Source of the DNA: Maritimibacter sp. DP1N21-5
GTDB lineage: Bacteria; Pseudomonadota; Alphaproteobacteria; Rhodobacterales; Rhodobacteraceae
Assembly (NCBI RefSeq): GCF_019218295.1
Contig: NZ_JAHUZF010000003.1
Location: 248,001 to 312,000 of the forward strand
Length of the DNA stretch: 64,000 bases
Reading direction: 5' to 3'
How positions within the stretch are numbered: the first letter of the stretch is position 1; each line of letters starts with the position of its first letter. The notes under the pieces are model-generated. The model had not been told where the DNA came from, did no database searches, and saw only the letters and a program-made list of their open reading frames with translations. Shown one piece after another: positions 36,913 to 45,265 of this stretch. Made by a program: the position numbers and the translations under genes.

Positions 36913-37593
36913 TCATCCCTGCGGCGCCCGAAGCGCATCGACGTCGGTCGCGGCGATTTCGTCTCCCGACGCGAGGATCAGGATGGTCTGTCCGCCTTCG
37001 ACCTTGGCTTCCACCACCTCCGAATAGACGGCCATCTGCGCTTCCGTCATCAGCCCGTCCACGTTGTAGCTTTGAAGGTGGAAGGAATAGTCCCCCTCCG
37101 GCATCAAGGTTCCCGTGGGGCCGAGCCCGGCCCATTGGGTGCTTTCTTCGGCGACCGAGACCTCGAACCAGTCGACCTGTTGCCCCGCGGCGTCCCGCAC
37201 GACGACGAAGGCGCTCGTCGCCCCGGACGCGGGTGCCAGGGCGAGGTCGACGGGTGCCAGCTGGAAATACGCCGACGTGGTCGCGCGCGCTTCCATGCCG
37301 ACCCATCCGACGAGGTCGGACATCGAGAGCACGCCCAGCTGTGCCTGCACCTCCTTCAGAAGGTCGTTTGTGCGCACCTGTTGCTCGACCCCGGAGAAGG
37401 TGGCCAGCTGCACCGCGTAATCGGAGCTTTCGATCGGATTGAGCGGATCCTGATTTTCCATCTGCACGGTCAGCATCTTCAGAAACGTCTCGAAGTCCGA
37501 CGAGATCATCGTGCCCTGTCCGGTCGCCGAACCGGCGGTGCCCGATGACGCGCCATAGGTCGTGTTGGTGTAGGTCGTGGAGGTCACATCCAT
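36913..37593 (-). CDS. flgD: Flagellar hook capping protein FlgD
   Basis: A 226-residue FlgD, the scaffold at the tip of the growing flagellar hook. The N-terminal signature FLKMLTVQMENQDPLNP is diagnostic; the C-terminal part is the Tudor/FnIII-like pair. GAGGAG lies 4 bases before the ATG at 37593; a longer frame upstream overlaps fliK and is rejected. It sits 10 bases after the fliK stop, so the two form an operon. Confidence 0.93.
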   Translation of the reverse strand: MDVTSTTYTNTTYGASSGTAGSATGQGTMISSDFETFLKMLTVQMENQDPLNPIESSDYAVQLATFSGVEQQVRTNDLLKEVQAQLGVLSMSDLVGWVGMEARATTSAYFQLAPVDLALAPASGATSAFVVVRDAAGQQVDWFEVSVAEESTQWAGLGPTGTLMPEGDYSFHLQSYNVDGLMTEAQMAVYSEVVEAKVEGGQTILILASGDEIAATDVDALRAPQG

Positions 37594-37603
37594 GTCGTTC
37601 TCC

Positions 37604-39088
37604 TCATAGTCGCAGGTCCAGCGCGCCGGTGGACCGGGGCAAGCCAACTGGGCGCGCGGCGTCCGGGATATCGTTCGTCGGGGCAGGTTCGTTCTTCTTC
37701 CACGGCTCTCCCGAGCCACTCGATTCCTGGCCCGACCGGGGCGCGCCCTCGCCGAAGCTGAAGTTCAGGGACTGGTAGCCAAGGCCCCGCAACTCCTGTT
37801 CCAGGAGACCGATGTTGCGCCGGACGAGGTCGAGCGTTTCCGGCCGTTCGGTCGTGAGGGTCACGGTCATCGCCGCCCCGTCGGACGAAAAGGCGAGGCT
37901 CAGCCTGCCAAGCTCTGCCGGACGGAGCGACACCTCGAGACTGCCTTCCGTTCCTCCCTTCACGACCTCGGCAAGCTGCTCCGTTATCTGCCGTGCAACC
38001 TGCATGGTAGGGGTAGAAGTGGGGTCGAACGTCATCGCCCCCGTGCGTTCCGCGCGCGCGGCAACTCCCGACATGGCGCCTTCGGCGGCCTTTGTTCCCA
38101 GCTCGAAGTTCATTTCCCCGGCTGTGTCTTGGCCAGTTTGAACGGGCACACCATCGAGAGCTGATTGCAGGAGAGAAGGCGAGGTCGTTTCGGAGGCCTG
38201 GGGCTGAGCGTCCGAGCCAAGGTTCATCTGCGTGAGTCGCGGGTTCAGGGCTTCGGTATCGACATGATTTTTTTGCGATGCGCCCGGGCTTTGGTCTTCT
38301 GGAAGTTCTTCAATGGGTGGGCGCGGTGCCAGCGCCGGAGCTTGCTCCGGCATCGAAGGCCTGTCTGGTTTCATGTCCGTCAGAGGCGGGACTTCGGACG
38401 TAGGTTTCGGCGCCGGACGCTGGGTCGCGGAGGAGGGCGCGCGGTTCGGTGGGGATGTGGGCACCAGGGCCGCACGGGGCGGGCCGGGAAGTATTGGCAG
38501 TGTCTCCCCTGCGCCGCGCCCAATCGGAGCGAGGACGCCATCTGTCCCGGCTTCGACGTCGTGTACCGACGACACCAAGCCTCCCTCGGGCCGCGGTCCA
38601 TTCCGGGATCCTTTTTCAACCGGAGCGTCGTCGGCCGCTTGTGGCCCGGACCCTGCTGGCGCGACGACCACCGGAGGCGGCAGGGGGGAGTCATCCGTCG
38701 GACCCACACCCTGCAAGAGCGTGTCGCGCCCCGCAACCACAGCGGCTTCCACGGCGTCGCCCGCGGGCATCTCTGATATCTGCCGGACATCCGGCAAGGA
38801 AACCGCAATCAGCGGAGCCGGGGCTTCAGCGACAAGGCCTGCGACTTCCGAGGGGACAGGACCGGCTTGGTCATCCGGCTCTCCGTTCTGCCCGTCCCCG
38901 GGCACGCAGGCCTTCGACCCGGCCTTATCCGGCCCGATGTCCTGCGTCCCGTCCCCAGTCGAAGGCTTCGCCTTCGTCTCGTCGAAGGCCGCTTCGAAGC
39001 CACGGTTGGCGTTGGCATGTCTGATTGGATTCACCGGTCCCCCCAAAGGCGCGGGTGGCGGGGCGACAATTGCAATAGGCAGGTCCAT
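37604..39088 (-). CDS. fliK: Flagellar hook-length control protein FliK
   Basis: A 494-residue FliK that measures hook length and switches export specificity. Residues 1 to about 380 are low-complexity, proline-rich and poorly conserved, as expected for the ruler. The C-terminal Flg_hook domain is recognisable (LRPAELGRLSLAFSSD, then LEQELRGLGYQSLNFSF). It is transcribed away from a flgJ-like gene at 39202 with a 113-base gap between them. The rest of the flagellar regulon is outside the window. Confidence 0.9.
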   Translation of the reverse strand: MDLPIAIVAPPPAPLGGPVNPIRHANANRGFEAAFDETKAKPSTGDGTQDIGPDKAGSKACVPGDGQNGEPDDQAGPVPSEVAGLVAEAPAPLIAVSLPDVRQISEMPAGDAVEAAVVAGRDTLLQGVGPTDDSPLPPPVVVAPAGSGPQAADDAPVEKGSRNGPRPEGGLVSSVHDVEAGTDGVLAPIGRGAGETLPILPGPPRAALVPTSPPNRAPSSATQRPAPKPTSEVPPLTDMKPDRPSMPEQAPALAPRPPIEELPEDQSPGASQKNHVDTEALNPRLTQMNLGSDAQPQASETTSPSLLQSALDGVPVQTGQDTAGEMNFELGTKAAEGAMSGVAARAERTGAMTFDPTSTPTMQVARQITEQLAEVVKGGTEGSLEVSLRPAELGRLSLAFSSDGAAMTVTLTTERPETLDLVRRNIGLLEQELRGLGYQSLNFSFGEGAPRSGQESSGSGEPWKKNEPAPTNDIPDAARPVGLPRSTGALDLRL

Positions 39089-39138
39089 TCATGCTCCGGT
39101 TTTCTGACGCCGCTTGCCGTCATGTAACCTGCGATCCC

Positions 39139-39153
39139 TTACCGATTCTTTAC
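39139..39153. promoter_or_regulatory. Degenerate CtrA-type direct repeat between fliK and flgJ-like gene
   Basis: Two TTAC half-sites at 39139-39142 and 39150-39153 separated by exactly seven bases, the spacing of CtrA boxes (TTAA-N7-TTAA). Each half differs from consensus at one position. CtrA controls flagellar genes in many Rhodobacterales, so a weak CtrA site here is plausible but unproven. Confidence 0.3.
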
Positions 39154-39201
39154 CACTGGCAGGTCAGGATCGCGGAAATTCGCGCAATTCGAAGGACCGC
39201 C

Positions 39202-39507
39202 ATGCAGATATCCGCCCCGACGCTTCCCATTGAACCCTCGTTGCGGACGGTAGACCAATCGGCCGTTGCGACCGATGATAGGCTTCGTGCCGTTGCGAAG
39301 GACCTGGAGGCGACATTCCTGGCCGAGATGCTGAAGTCGGCAGGTCTCGGAGGATTGCCCGAGACCTTTGGCGGTGGCGCGGGCGAGGAACAGTTCGCGT
39401 CCTTCCTGCGGGCCGAACAGGCACGAATGATGGTCGACGCGGGCGGGATCGGTCTGTCGGAGATGCTGTTCGATGCCTTGAAGGAGCGCGCCGATGGGAT
39501 TCTTTGA
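39202..39507 (+). CDS. Rod-binding protein, FlgJ N-terminal domain / CheL type
   Basis: A 101-residue single-domain protein of the FlgJ N-terminal (rod-binding) family, called CheL in some alphaproteobacteria. Diagnostic stretch: DLEATFLAEMLKSAG, followed by FLRAEQARMMVDAGGIGLSEMLF. The muramidase domain of gamma-proteobacterial FlgJ is missing, which is normal here. It probably caps rod assembly in the periplasm. It overlaps the next gene by 14 bases. Confidence 0.9.
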   Translation: MQISAPTLPIEPSLRTVDQSAVATDDRLRAVAKDLEATFLAEMLKSAGLGGLPETFGGGAGEEQFASFLRAEQARMMVDAGGIGLSEMLFDALKERADGIL

Positions 39508-39847
39508 CGGCAAGAACACGGCGCAGGCGTTTTCCCGGTTTCTCGACTATGAAAAGGCTCTCATCCTGCGGGGGGACATTGCGGCGGTGCACAGGATGGC
39601 CGTCGAAAAGGAACGATTCCTGAAGAAACTCGCGCGCCCCCGGTTTCAGCGCCACAACCTCGCCGATCTGAAACGTAGGGCCGAACGCAACAGCGATCTG
39701 CTGCTGGCTTCGGCGCGCGGGTTCAAGGCGGTGCAAGACCAGCTCGCACAGGTGACGACTGCGCCCCCGGACCTTCGGACCTATGGACGCGATGGTCAGT
39801 CGAGCGCCCTAGGAAAACCGGACCCGGGCTTCAACAAGCGCGCCTGA
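39494..39847 (+). CDS. FlgN-like flagellar protein
   Basis: A 117-residue helical protein beginning 14 bases before the end of the FlgJ-like gene. The alpha-helical, charged pattern (FLDYEKALILRGDIAAVHRM, then KRRAERNSDLLLASARGFKAV) and its position resemble FlgN-type export chaperones for hook-associated proteins. Similarity is to the overall pattern rather than to fixed residues, so the function is inferred from context. Confidence 0.6.
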   Translation: MGFFDGKNTAQAFSRFLDYEKALILRGDIAAVHRMAVEKERFLKKLARPRFQRHNLADLKRRAERNSDLLLASARGFKAVQDQLAQVTTAPPDLRTYGRDGQSSALGKPDPGFNKRA

Positions 39848-40100
39848 GGAAGGCGACGCGCGATCAAGGACAGCGGACCGGAAGCAGCCGCGATTTCGCC
39901 TAAAATCCGACATAATCGCCGCGAATACGTTCACCGTTCTTTTAGCACTCCCGTCGCAGGTTGACCCTGCATCCTGAGGGGGTGGCGCGGGCCAGGAAGT
40001 CAACGGCGCGCAGAGGTCAGAACGACTCTGGAACCCGCCCCGCGCGGGCGGACCTCTCACTGGCGCGAAAGATGCGCCGACTGACTAAAGGAACCAACGA

Positions 40101-40208
40101 ATGGCCACCTTCCATGCGCCACCGTGGTGGGCTTCGCCACCACCCTTTTTCACCTTCTTGATGATGATGGGCGCGTTTCCCTGCGCGCTCATCCCACCGC
40201 ACCTCTGA
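40101..40208 (+). CDS. Possible small hydrophobic protein (35 aa)
   Basis: ATG to TGA with AAGGA 8 bases upstream. The product is aromatic and proline-rich (MATFHAPPWWASPPPFF, then FLMMMGAFPCALIPPHL), which could insert as a single membrane helix. It overlaps a hairpin-plus-T-tract at 40124-40150, which argues that the DNA may act as a terminator instead. Nothing recognised; listed as a candidate only. Confidence 0.25.
   Translation: MATFHAPPWWASPPPFFTFLMMMGAFPCALIPPHL
40124..40150 (+). terminator. Possible terminator downstream of the FlgJ/FlgN-like genes
   Basis: Stem GTGGTGG / CCACCAC (7 bp) with a GCTTCG loop, then CC and five T. It lies about 280 bases after the FlgN-like gene. It fits an intrinsic terminator on the plus strand, in conflict with the small ORF that covers it. 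Confidence 0.5.
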
Positions 40209-40312
40209 TTTCACCCGTCGACCGGTCTAGCGGTCGCTCGGTTAAGGTGCGGTTTACGGTCGGTCAGGAGGCACCGGTTTCCAGGCAAATGGTTAACGTC
40301 TGCCCCCAGAGC

Positions 40313-41080
40313 TCACAGCAGCCGGTCTAGACCGCGCGTGAGCCCCTGCATCTCCATCACCCGACGCGCCGCCAGAAGCGTGCCCGGCACGAGGATGTCG
40401 GCGGAATGCGTGTCCGCGTCATGGGTGATCGTCAGCCGGGAATTTCCGTTCGCGAAGGTGCTGGTGACGGTGGCGGAGTAACTCGGCATCCGGAGCGAAT
40501 GCACCTGAACCCCGTTGATCGTGCCGCCCCGCAGACCCGGCTCGCCATTGACCGTCGCCGGGTCGACCTCGTATCGCGGCTGTTTCACTGCTCCCATGCG
40601 CTCGGCCAGTTCCCGGGCCGTGCCGGTCGGCGCGTCGGTCTTTTTCGGGCGCGAGTAGTCGATGATCTCGAACCAGTCGAGGTAGTCCGCCGCCATGATG
40701 GAGAACCGGGTCATGAGCGCGGCGGTCAGGGCGAAGTTGCCGCTCGCCACGACGCCGACCCCTGCGTCTTTCGACGCCGCTTCGATCCGGGCAAAGTCTT
40801 CGGCGGTCAGGCCGGAAGTTCCGATGACCACCCGCCGCCCCGCTCCGAGGCTCGCAAGCGTATGGTGCAGCACGGCGTCTCGCGCGGTGTAGTCGATGAG
40901 CACGTCCCAATCGACCGTGAGCGCCTCTTCGATGGTCCCGAAGCAGGGAGCGCCCAAGACCTCGGTTCCGGCGCGCGACCGGGACAGGCCCGCGACCAGT
41001 TCCATGTCCTCCGCCGCTTCGACCGCGCGTGCAATCTCGCCCCCGGTCCAACCGGTGATCCCGCCGACGCATACTCTCAT
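40313..41080 (-). CDS. Dihydrodipicolinate reductase homologue (DapB-like), catalytic His not conserved
   Basis: A 255-residue protein with the DapB fold: Rossmann GITGWTGGEIARA at the N-terminus, VVIGTSGLTAED, ASGNFALTAALM and the DAPTGTA motif. At the active site E. coli DapB has EAHHRHK before DAPSGTA, with catalytic His and Lys; here the segment is DYSRPKKTDAP (residues 141-151), so both histidines are replaced (Ser, Arg) while a lysine is retained. It may be a DapB that works differently, a paralogue with another substrate, or the only reductase in this genome. It is not linked to dapA (about 26 kb away). The start is set at MRVCVGGITG. Confidence 0.82.
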   Translation of the reverse strand: MRVCVGGITGWTGGEIARAVEAAEDMELVAGLSRSRAGTEVLGAPCFGTIEEALTVDWDVLIDYTARDAVLHHTLASLGAGRRVVIGTSGLTAEDFARIEAASKDAGVGVVASGNFALTAALMTRFSIMAADYLDWFEIIDYSRPKKTDAPTGTARELAERMGAVKQPRYEVDPATVNGEPGLRGGTINGVQVHSLRMPSYSATVTSTFANGNSRLTITHDADTHSADILVPGTLLAARRVMEMQGLTRGLDRLL

Positions 41081-41192
41081 GACTGCCTCCTTCGTTGCGG
41101 CGATCCTGCGGAAAACCCTCCCCCTCCACAAGCCGGGGCTTCACAGGGGGTCCATCGCGCGCCACTCTGACCCGAAAGGATGGAGCCCTCTC

Positions 41193-41651
41193 ATGCGTCA
41201 CGCTCTTGCTTTCGTTTCCTATCTCGCCGCCGCGCCCCTCTCCGCAGAGGACGCGCGCAGTGCCGCCGAGGCCTATGCCGGCCTGCCCGTCGTGCAACGC
41301 CAGATCGACGACATGTTCGCCCCCGCCATGGTCGCGCAATTCTTCCGTGCCGGCGTTCCGGCCGATGTCGAGATTTCCCCTGACAAGATGGCCCGCATCG
41401 GCGCGATCCTGTCGGTGGCAATGATGGAGAAGAAGCCGGAGGTCATGGAGGTCATGGTCACCCAGATGTCCGCGCTCTTCACAGTGGAGGAGATCGAGGC
41501 GCTCACCGAATTCTACCAGTCGGACGCGGGGGCCTCGGCCATGTCGAAGATGCAGCCCTATATGCAGGGCGTGATGGGTGCCATGGCGCAGGTGATGGTG
41601 CCGGTGCAACAGGCGGTCCTGCCCGACATCGTCAGGATCCTCGAGGAATGA
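41193..41651 (+). CDS. Secreted DUF2059 protein
   Basis: A 152-residue exported protein. The signal peptide is residues 1 to about 18 (AAAPLSAED). The remainder is a helical DUF2059 domain (FTVEEIEALTEFYQSDAGASAM near residue 100). The family is widespread and of unknown function, found in the periplasm or envelope. An ATG at 41193 after AAAGGATGGAG opens straight into the signal peptide; the frame is open for 300 bases further upstream but without protein-like content. Its last 20 bases overlap the convergent methyltransferase gene. Confidence 0.85.
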   Translation: MRHALAFVSYLAAAPLSAEDARSAAEAYAGLPVVQRQIDDMFAPAMVAQFFRAGVPADVEISPDKMARIGAILSVAMMEKKPEVMEVMVTQMSALFTVEEIEALTEFYQSDAGASAMSKMQPYMQGVMGAMAQVMVPVQQAVLPDIVRILEE

Positions 41652-42753
41652 CCGCCTGATAGAGCTTCACCTTGATGCCGCCATTGTCGATGACCGGCCC
41701 CGAGGACAGGTCGAGCCCCGTGACATGCGCAAGATTCGGGTCGGAGGTGACCAGCCCCACGCGCCAGCCGGGGAAGCGTTCGGTCATGATCTTGCCGAAA
41801 CTGCCGTAGAGCGCATAGAGCGGCCCCTTTCCACTCTTCTCGGCGCCGATCCGTTCGCCATAGGGCGGGTTCAAGATGACGAGGCCGGGCGGCGTCGGTG
41901 GCGGTTCGAGCGCGGCGAGCGGCTGGCAGGTGAAGTGACACAGGCCGTCGACCCCGGCGGACTCGGCGTTGCGAAGCGCTCCGTCCACCGCGCCCCTGTC
42001 GCGGTCCGAGCCGTAGAAAACCGCGGCGACTCCCGGAGCCGATCCGTCACGTCGCAGCGAGGCAAAGGCGTCCGGGTCGAAACTCGTCAGATGCTCGAAG
42101 GCAAAGTCGCGGTCCCGACCGGGTTGAAGGTCCGATGCCCATTCCGCGGCTTCCAGAAGAAAGGTGCCCGACCCGCACATCGGATCCACCACGGCTTCTC
42201 CCGGTTGGTAGTCGCAGGCCCGAAGCAGAAGGGCCGCAAGCGTTTCCCGGATCGGAGCCTTTCCGGTATGCCGCTTGTGGCCGCGCTTGTGCAGGCTCTC
42301 GCCCGAGCTGTCGATGCTGATCGTGACGAGGTCGCGGTCGATCCGCGCCATGATCCGCACCGGGGCTTCGGCTTCGATAGGGGCCCCGCGTTCTTCGCGG
42401 ATCGCGCGTTCGATCCGTTCGGCCGCCGCGCCCGCGTGATAGATCTTGGACTTCTTGTTGGTCGTCACATCGACGCGCACGGGGATATGCGGCTGCAGCA
42501 CGGACCAATCGAACCCGCGTGCCCGTTTGTCGAGCTGGGCGAGGTGGAAGGCGGGAAAACTCCCCAGCCGAACAAGGACCCGTGTCGCGCCCCGCAATTC
42601 GAGGTTGGCACGCCAGACCTCGGACCAGCCGCCCCGGAGCGTGACGCCACCGGCCTCCGGCTTGCCTCGCGTGAAGCCAAGCGCCCGGCATTCGGCAGCG
42701 AGCTGGGGTTCCAGCCCGGGCGGGCATACGGCAAAGATGTCAAGTTCCTGCAT
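41632..42753 (-). CDS. THUMP-domain class I RNA methyltransferase (RlmL/RlmKL-N type)
   Basis: A 373-residue protein with an N-terminal ferredoxin-like/THUMP RNA-binding region (about 1-160) and a C-terminal Rossmann methyltransferase. It has the SAM-site block VVDPMCGSGTFLLEAA and the N2-guanine motif NPPYGERIG. This is the architecture of RlmL, which makes m2G2445 in 23S rRNA, and of related tRNA enzymes (Trm14, TrmN). The RlmK half found fused in E. coli is absent. Single gene, with a repeat element just beyond its 5' end. Confidence 0.87.
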   Translation of the reverse strand: MQELDIFAVCPPGLEPQLAAECRALGFTRGKPEAGGVTLRGGWSEVWRANLELRGATRVLVRLGSFPAFHLAQLDKRARGFDWSVLQPHIPVRVDVTTNKKSKIYHAGAAAERIERAIREERGAPIEAEAPVRIMARIDRDLVTISIDSSGESLHKRGHKRHTGKAPIRETLAALLLRACDYQPGEAVVDPMCGSGTFLLEAAEWASDLQPGRDRDFAFEHLTSFDPDAFASLRRDGSAPGVAAVFYGSDRDRGAVDGALRNAESAGVDGLCHFTCQPLAALEPPPTPPGLVILNPPYGERIGAEKSGKGPLYALYGSFGKIMTERFPGWRVGLVTSDPNLAHVTGLDLSSGPVIDNGGIKVKLYQAVIPRGS

Positions 42754-43081
42754 CCCCGTGGTCTATCGCCTTCGTCTGCCTTGGGGAAGGGCGCGCGAGA
42801 TAGGTGCCCCTTGCGCCCCGCTTCCCATGCTCCTTCACTGCTTCATAAATACCTCACGGGGGTCCGGGGGTGTGAAACCCCCGGCCCGCGCTCTCCGCGA
42901 GAGCCCCGGATGGCCTGTCTCACGAACGGTCCCAACCCGGAAGGGTCGCCCCGCCTTGTCCATAAGCGGCAACGCGCTGACGCTTGCGTGATCGGTGCGC
43001 GCGCCCCCGTGCAAAGTCGCCTCCCTTTGGTTACGCTCGACCCCGAGGCAGAAACACAAGAACACCAACCAAGGGACAGTC
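42754..43081. other. Intergenic region upstream of the GH25 gene
   Basis: About 330 bases between divergent genes. It holds a repeat-plus-hairpin element (42833-42884) and the upstream region of the GH25 lipoprotein gene. A frame open on the plus strand from 42995 leads into that gene but begins in sequence without a signal peptide, so it is not used. No other gene recognised. Confidence 0.6.
42833..42884 (+). repeat. Dispersed repeat with hairpin, copy 1
   Basis: A 20-base conserved head (CTTCACTGCTTC then AAATAC) followed by a G-rich stretch and a perfect hairpin CCGGGGGT / ACCCCCGG (42864-42871 with 42877-42884, loop GTGAA). The head matches copy 2 at 47228 at 18 of 20 positions and lies on the same strand. 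Elements of this pattern are common between genes in Rhodobacterales. Confidence 0.75.
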
Positions 43082-43930
43082 ATGTTCGCAACTCCCGCGA
43101 TGGCCAAAGGGCGGTCAACGCTCGTCATCCTCCTACTTCTTACAGCATTGGTGCTGACCGCCTGTGGCAAGAGCCCACAACGCGGCCGGCTCGAATCTCC
43201 ACGTGAATTGCTCGCCGAGAATTACCCGGCGCGCGGTATCCCCTCGCGCTTTGGCGACACCGATCCGCATGAGTGGGAGGGCATCATGCCCAACCGCTAT
43301 GCCGTCCATGGCATCGACGCGGCGCGCTATCAGGGCGAGATCGACTTCTTCTCCGCCAAGAACGCGGGCATCAGCTTTGCCTGGCTCAAGGCGACCGAGG
43401 GGGGCGACCACCTCGATCCGGGTTACGCGCTCAATGCACCGCGCGCACGCGCCGCCGGGGTGCCGGTCGGGGCCTATCACTTCTATTATTTCTGCCGCAC
43501 GCCCGAAGAACAGGCGCGCTGGTTCATCGCCAATGTCCCGCGCCAGCCGGGCGATCTTCCTCCGGTGCTCGACATGGAGTGGAACCACCAGTCGCGCAAT
43601 TGCCGCATCTTCCCGGAACCGGCCGAGATCCACGAGATCATTCGCCGCTATTCCCGGGTTATCCAGGCACATTACGGCACGCCCCCCGTAGTCTATGTGA
43701 CGCCGGACTTCTACGAAGACAACGCGCTGGGCACGCTGGGTGGGGTCGAGTTCTGGCTGCGTTCGGTCGCGGCGCATCCCTCGGAACGCTATCCCGGCGA
43801 ACGCTGGAGCTTCTGGCAGTATTCCGGCACCGGTGTCGCACCTGGGATCAAAGGCAACGTGGACCTGAACGCCTTTGCGGGCGATACCTCCTCCTGGGCC
43901 GGATGGCTCGCCGCGCGGGTTCAGCGTTAG
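43082..43930 (+). CDS. GH25 lysozyme-type lipoprotein
   Basis: A 282-residue glycoside hydrolase family 25 (Chalaropsis-type) muramidase. A lipoprotein signal precedes the lipobox LTAC (Cys28), so it is predicted to be tethered to a membrane. Catalytic-site blocks are visible: HGIDAARYQGEIDF with Asp, AWLKATEGGDH, the DxE motif VLDMEWNHQ, and FWQYSGTGVAPGIKGNVDLN. It would cleave peptidoglycan between MurNAc and GlcNAc. It is convergent with the following operon, 2 bases apart. Confidence 0.9.
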   Translation: MFATPAMAKGRSTLVILLLLTALVLTACGKSPQRGRLESPRELLAENYPARGIPSRFGDTDPHEWEGIMPNRYAVHGIDAARYQGEIDFFSAKNAGISFAWLKATEGGDHLDPGYALNAPRARAAGVPVGAYHFYYFCRTPEEQARWFIANVPRQPGDLPPVLDMEWNHQSRNCRIFPEPAEIHEIIRRYSRVIQAHYGTPPVVYVTPDFYEDNALGTLGGVEFWLRSVAAHPSERYPGERWSFWQYSGTGVAPGIKGNVDLNAFAGDTSSWAGWLAARVQR

Positions 43931-43932
43931 CG

Positions 43933-44235
43933 TCAGCGCGGGCGCATCGCCTGCGGCAAGGGAAGGCATCCCGGCAACCCCGCAGGCAGCACGATCAAGG
44001 CCCCGGCCCGGTAGAGCGGGCCGGTCGGCCCCGGCGGATCGGAGCGCAGGCTCACGCTCAGCGGCGACCGGTCCACCACCGCCACGCCGTCGGGCAGTTC
44101 CGCCAGAAAGCCCTGTCCGGGAAAGAGCACCACATGGGCCGGGGCGGCGTCCGACACAAGCCCCACCACCACCAGCACCAGGACCCAGCCGGCGACCATC
44201 GCCACCAGCCCAAGCGCAATCCGCCTAATAGTCAT
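43933..44235 (-). CDS. Small membrane protein of the oxidase operon
   Basis: A 100-residue protein with one N-terminal membrane helix (MTIRRIALGLVAMVAGWVL) and an exported tail of about 75 residues (FPGQGFLAELPDGVAVVDRS, then LYRAGALIVLPAG) with no recognised domain. It overlaps the preceding gene by 11 bases and is the last of four coupled genes running from 47150 down to 43933. Alternative starts exist a few codons upstream. Function unknown. Confidence 0.6.
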   Translation of the reverse strand: MTIRRIALGLVAMVAGWVLVLVVVGLVSDAAPAHVVLFPGQGFLAELPDGVAVVDRSPLSVSLRSDPPGPTGPLYRAGALIVLPAGLPGCLPLPQAMRPR

Positions 44236-45265
44236 GGACATGCTCGAGCACGAGCCCCCGCGCCGACAGGCCACGCAGCGTTGACGCAAGATCGGCCACC
44301 TTGACGAGGATCAGGTGCCGATAATCGCCATAGCCCTGCCGCGCAAAGCTGAAGAGCGCCCCTGCCACTTCCGGCTCGGGCGAAATCGCGGTCAGGAGGA
44401 TGTCGTCATTGCCCGCGATCTCCAAAAACTCCGCACCCTGCGTGGCCATCCGGTCGATCATCCCGGTCAGCACCCGGTAGCGCGGCGTCTCGATCACCGG
44501 TCCTTCGGGCAGGGTGCCTACCTCCCTCGCGCCCTCGGGCAGGGGAAAGGCACCTGTCACGACCATGCGCAGGGTCAGCGCATCGTTGCCTGTCGCCGCC
44601 ACCGCCGCCGCGATGGCCGCGGCGTAAGCGGCCTTGGCCCGGTTCTCGACGCCCAATGCAAAGCGTCGTTCCCGGTCGCGAAAGACACCCGTCGATGCCG
44701 CTGCCAGTTCCGCCTGTGCGCCGTCGAAATCCCACAGATACCACGGGGTCTGCTGCAGGAACCGCGCATAGTCCGCCGCCTGCCGCGCCGACAGTTCATC
44801 GAGTGGCGCGCGCTCCCGCCCCCCGATCCAGGTCGCGATGCGCCCCAGCGTTTCTTCGTAAACAGCCTTGAGCAGAAGCTCCGCCGTGAAGCTGACCCCG
44901 ATCACATAGACAAGCTGTTTCGTCGACCCATCGACGCCGCCCAAGGCGCCCGACGCCTTGGTCAGGGCGCAGAGCGACGACCAGTAACCGCCGATGGCAC
45001 GCAGATAACCGAAGTCGTGCGGGTCGCCGTCCGCGATCACCCGGCCGTAGTCGTCGTAGGCATGGACGATATGCCATTCGGGATAGGTCATGAGCGTGCG
45101 CGCCTCTGCCCGCCGCTGTCCCTCGGGCAGAAGGGGCACATAGGACTGCGCTTCCACTGGCGCGGTGCAGGAGAGCTCGTTGCGCGCGACGGGCAGCATC
45201 AGCACGACGACGATCAGCACGATCGCCAGACCCGCTCTGAGGCCCCAGCGCAGAAGCCGCCTCAT
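44225..45265 (-). CDS. Membrane-anchored protein of unknown function
   Basis: A 346-residue protein with an N-terminal membrane anchor (RAGLAIVLIVVVLMLPVA) and a large helical domain outside the cytoplasmic membrane. Recurrent, possibly conserved stretches are LMTYPEWHIVHAYDDY, DPHDFGYLRAIGGYW and FLQQTPWYLWDF. I do not recognise a named family. Its ATG overlaps the preceding gene's stop (ATGA), and it overlaps the small membrane gene that follows, so it is made together with the FAD oxidase. Confidence 0.65.
   Translation of the reverse strand: MRRLLRWGLRAGLAIVLIVVVLMLPVARNELSCTAPVEAQSYVPLLPEGQRRAEARTLMTYPEWHIVHAYDDYGRVIADGDPHDFGYLRAIGGYWSSLCALTKASGALGGVDGSTKQLVYVIGVSFTAELLLKAVYEETLGRIATWIGGRERAPLDELSARQAADYARFLQQTPWYLWDFDGAQAELAAASTGVFRDRERRFALGVENRAKAAYAAAIAAAVAATGNDALTLRMVVTGAFPLPEGAREVGTLPEGPVIETPRYRVLTGMIDRMATQGAEFLEIAGNDDILLTAISPEPEVAGALFSFARQGYGDYRHLILVKVADLASTLRGLSARGLVLEHVHDY

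Larger units (their letters stand above)
39848..40312. other. Intergenic region between the flagellar genes and the dapB-like gene
   Basis: About 465 bases. It contains a possible 35-codon ORF (40101-40208) and a hairpin with a T tract (40124-40150) that overlaps it. The short motif GGTCTAG occurs twice, near 40222 and within the dapB-like stop region at 40323. No RNA gene or mobile element was recognised. Confidence 0.6.
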
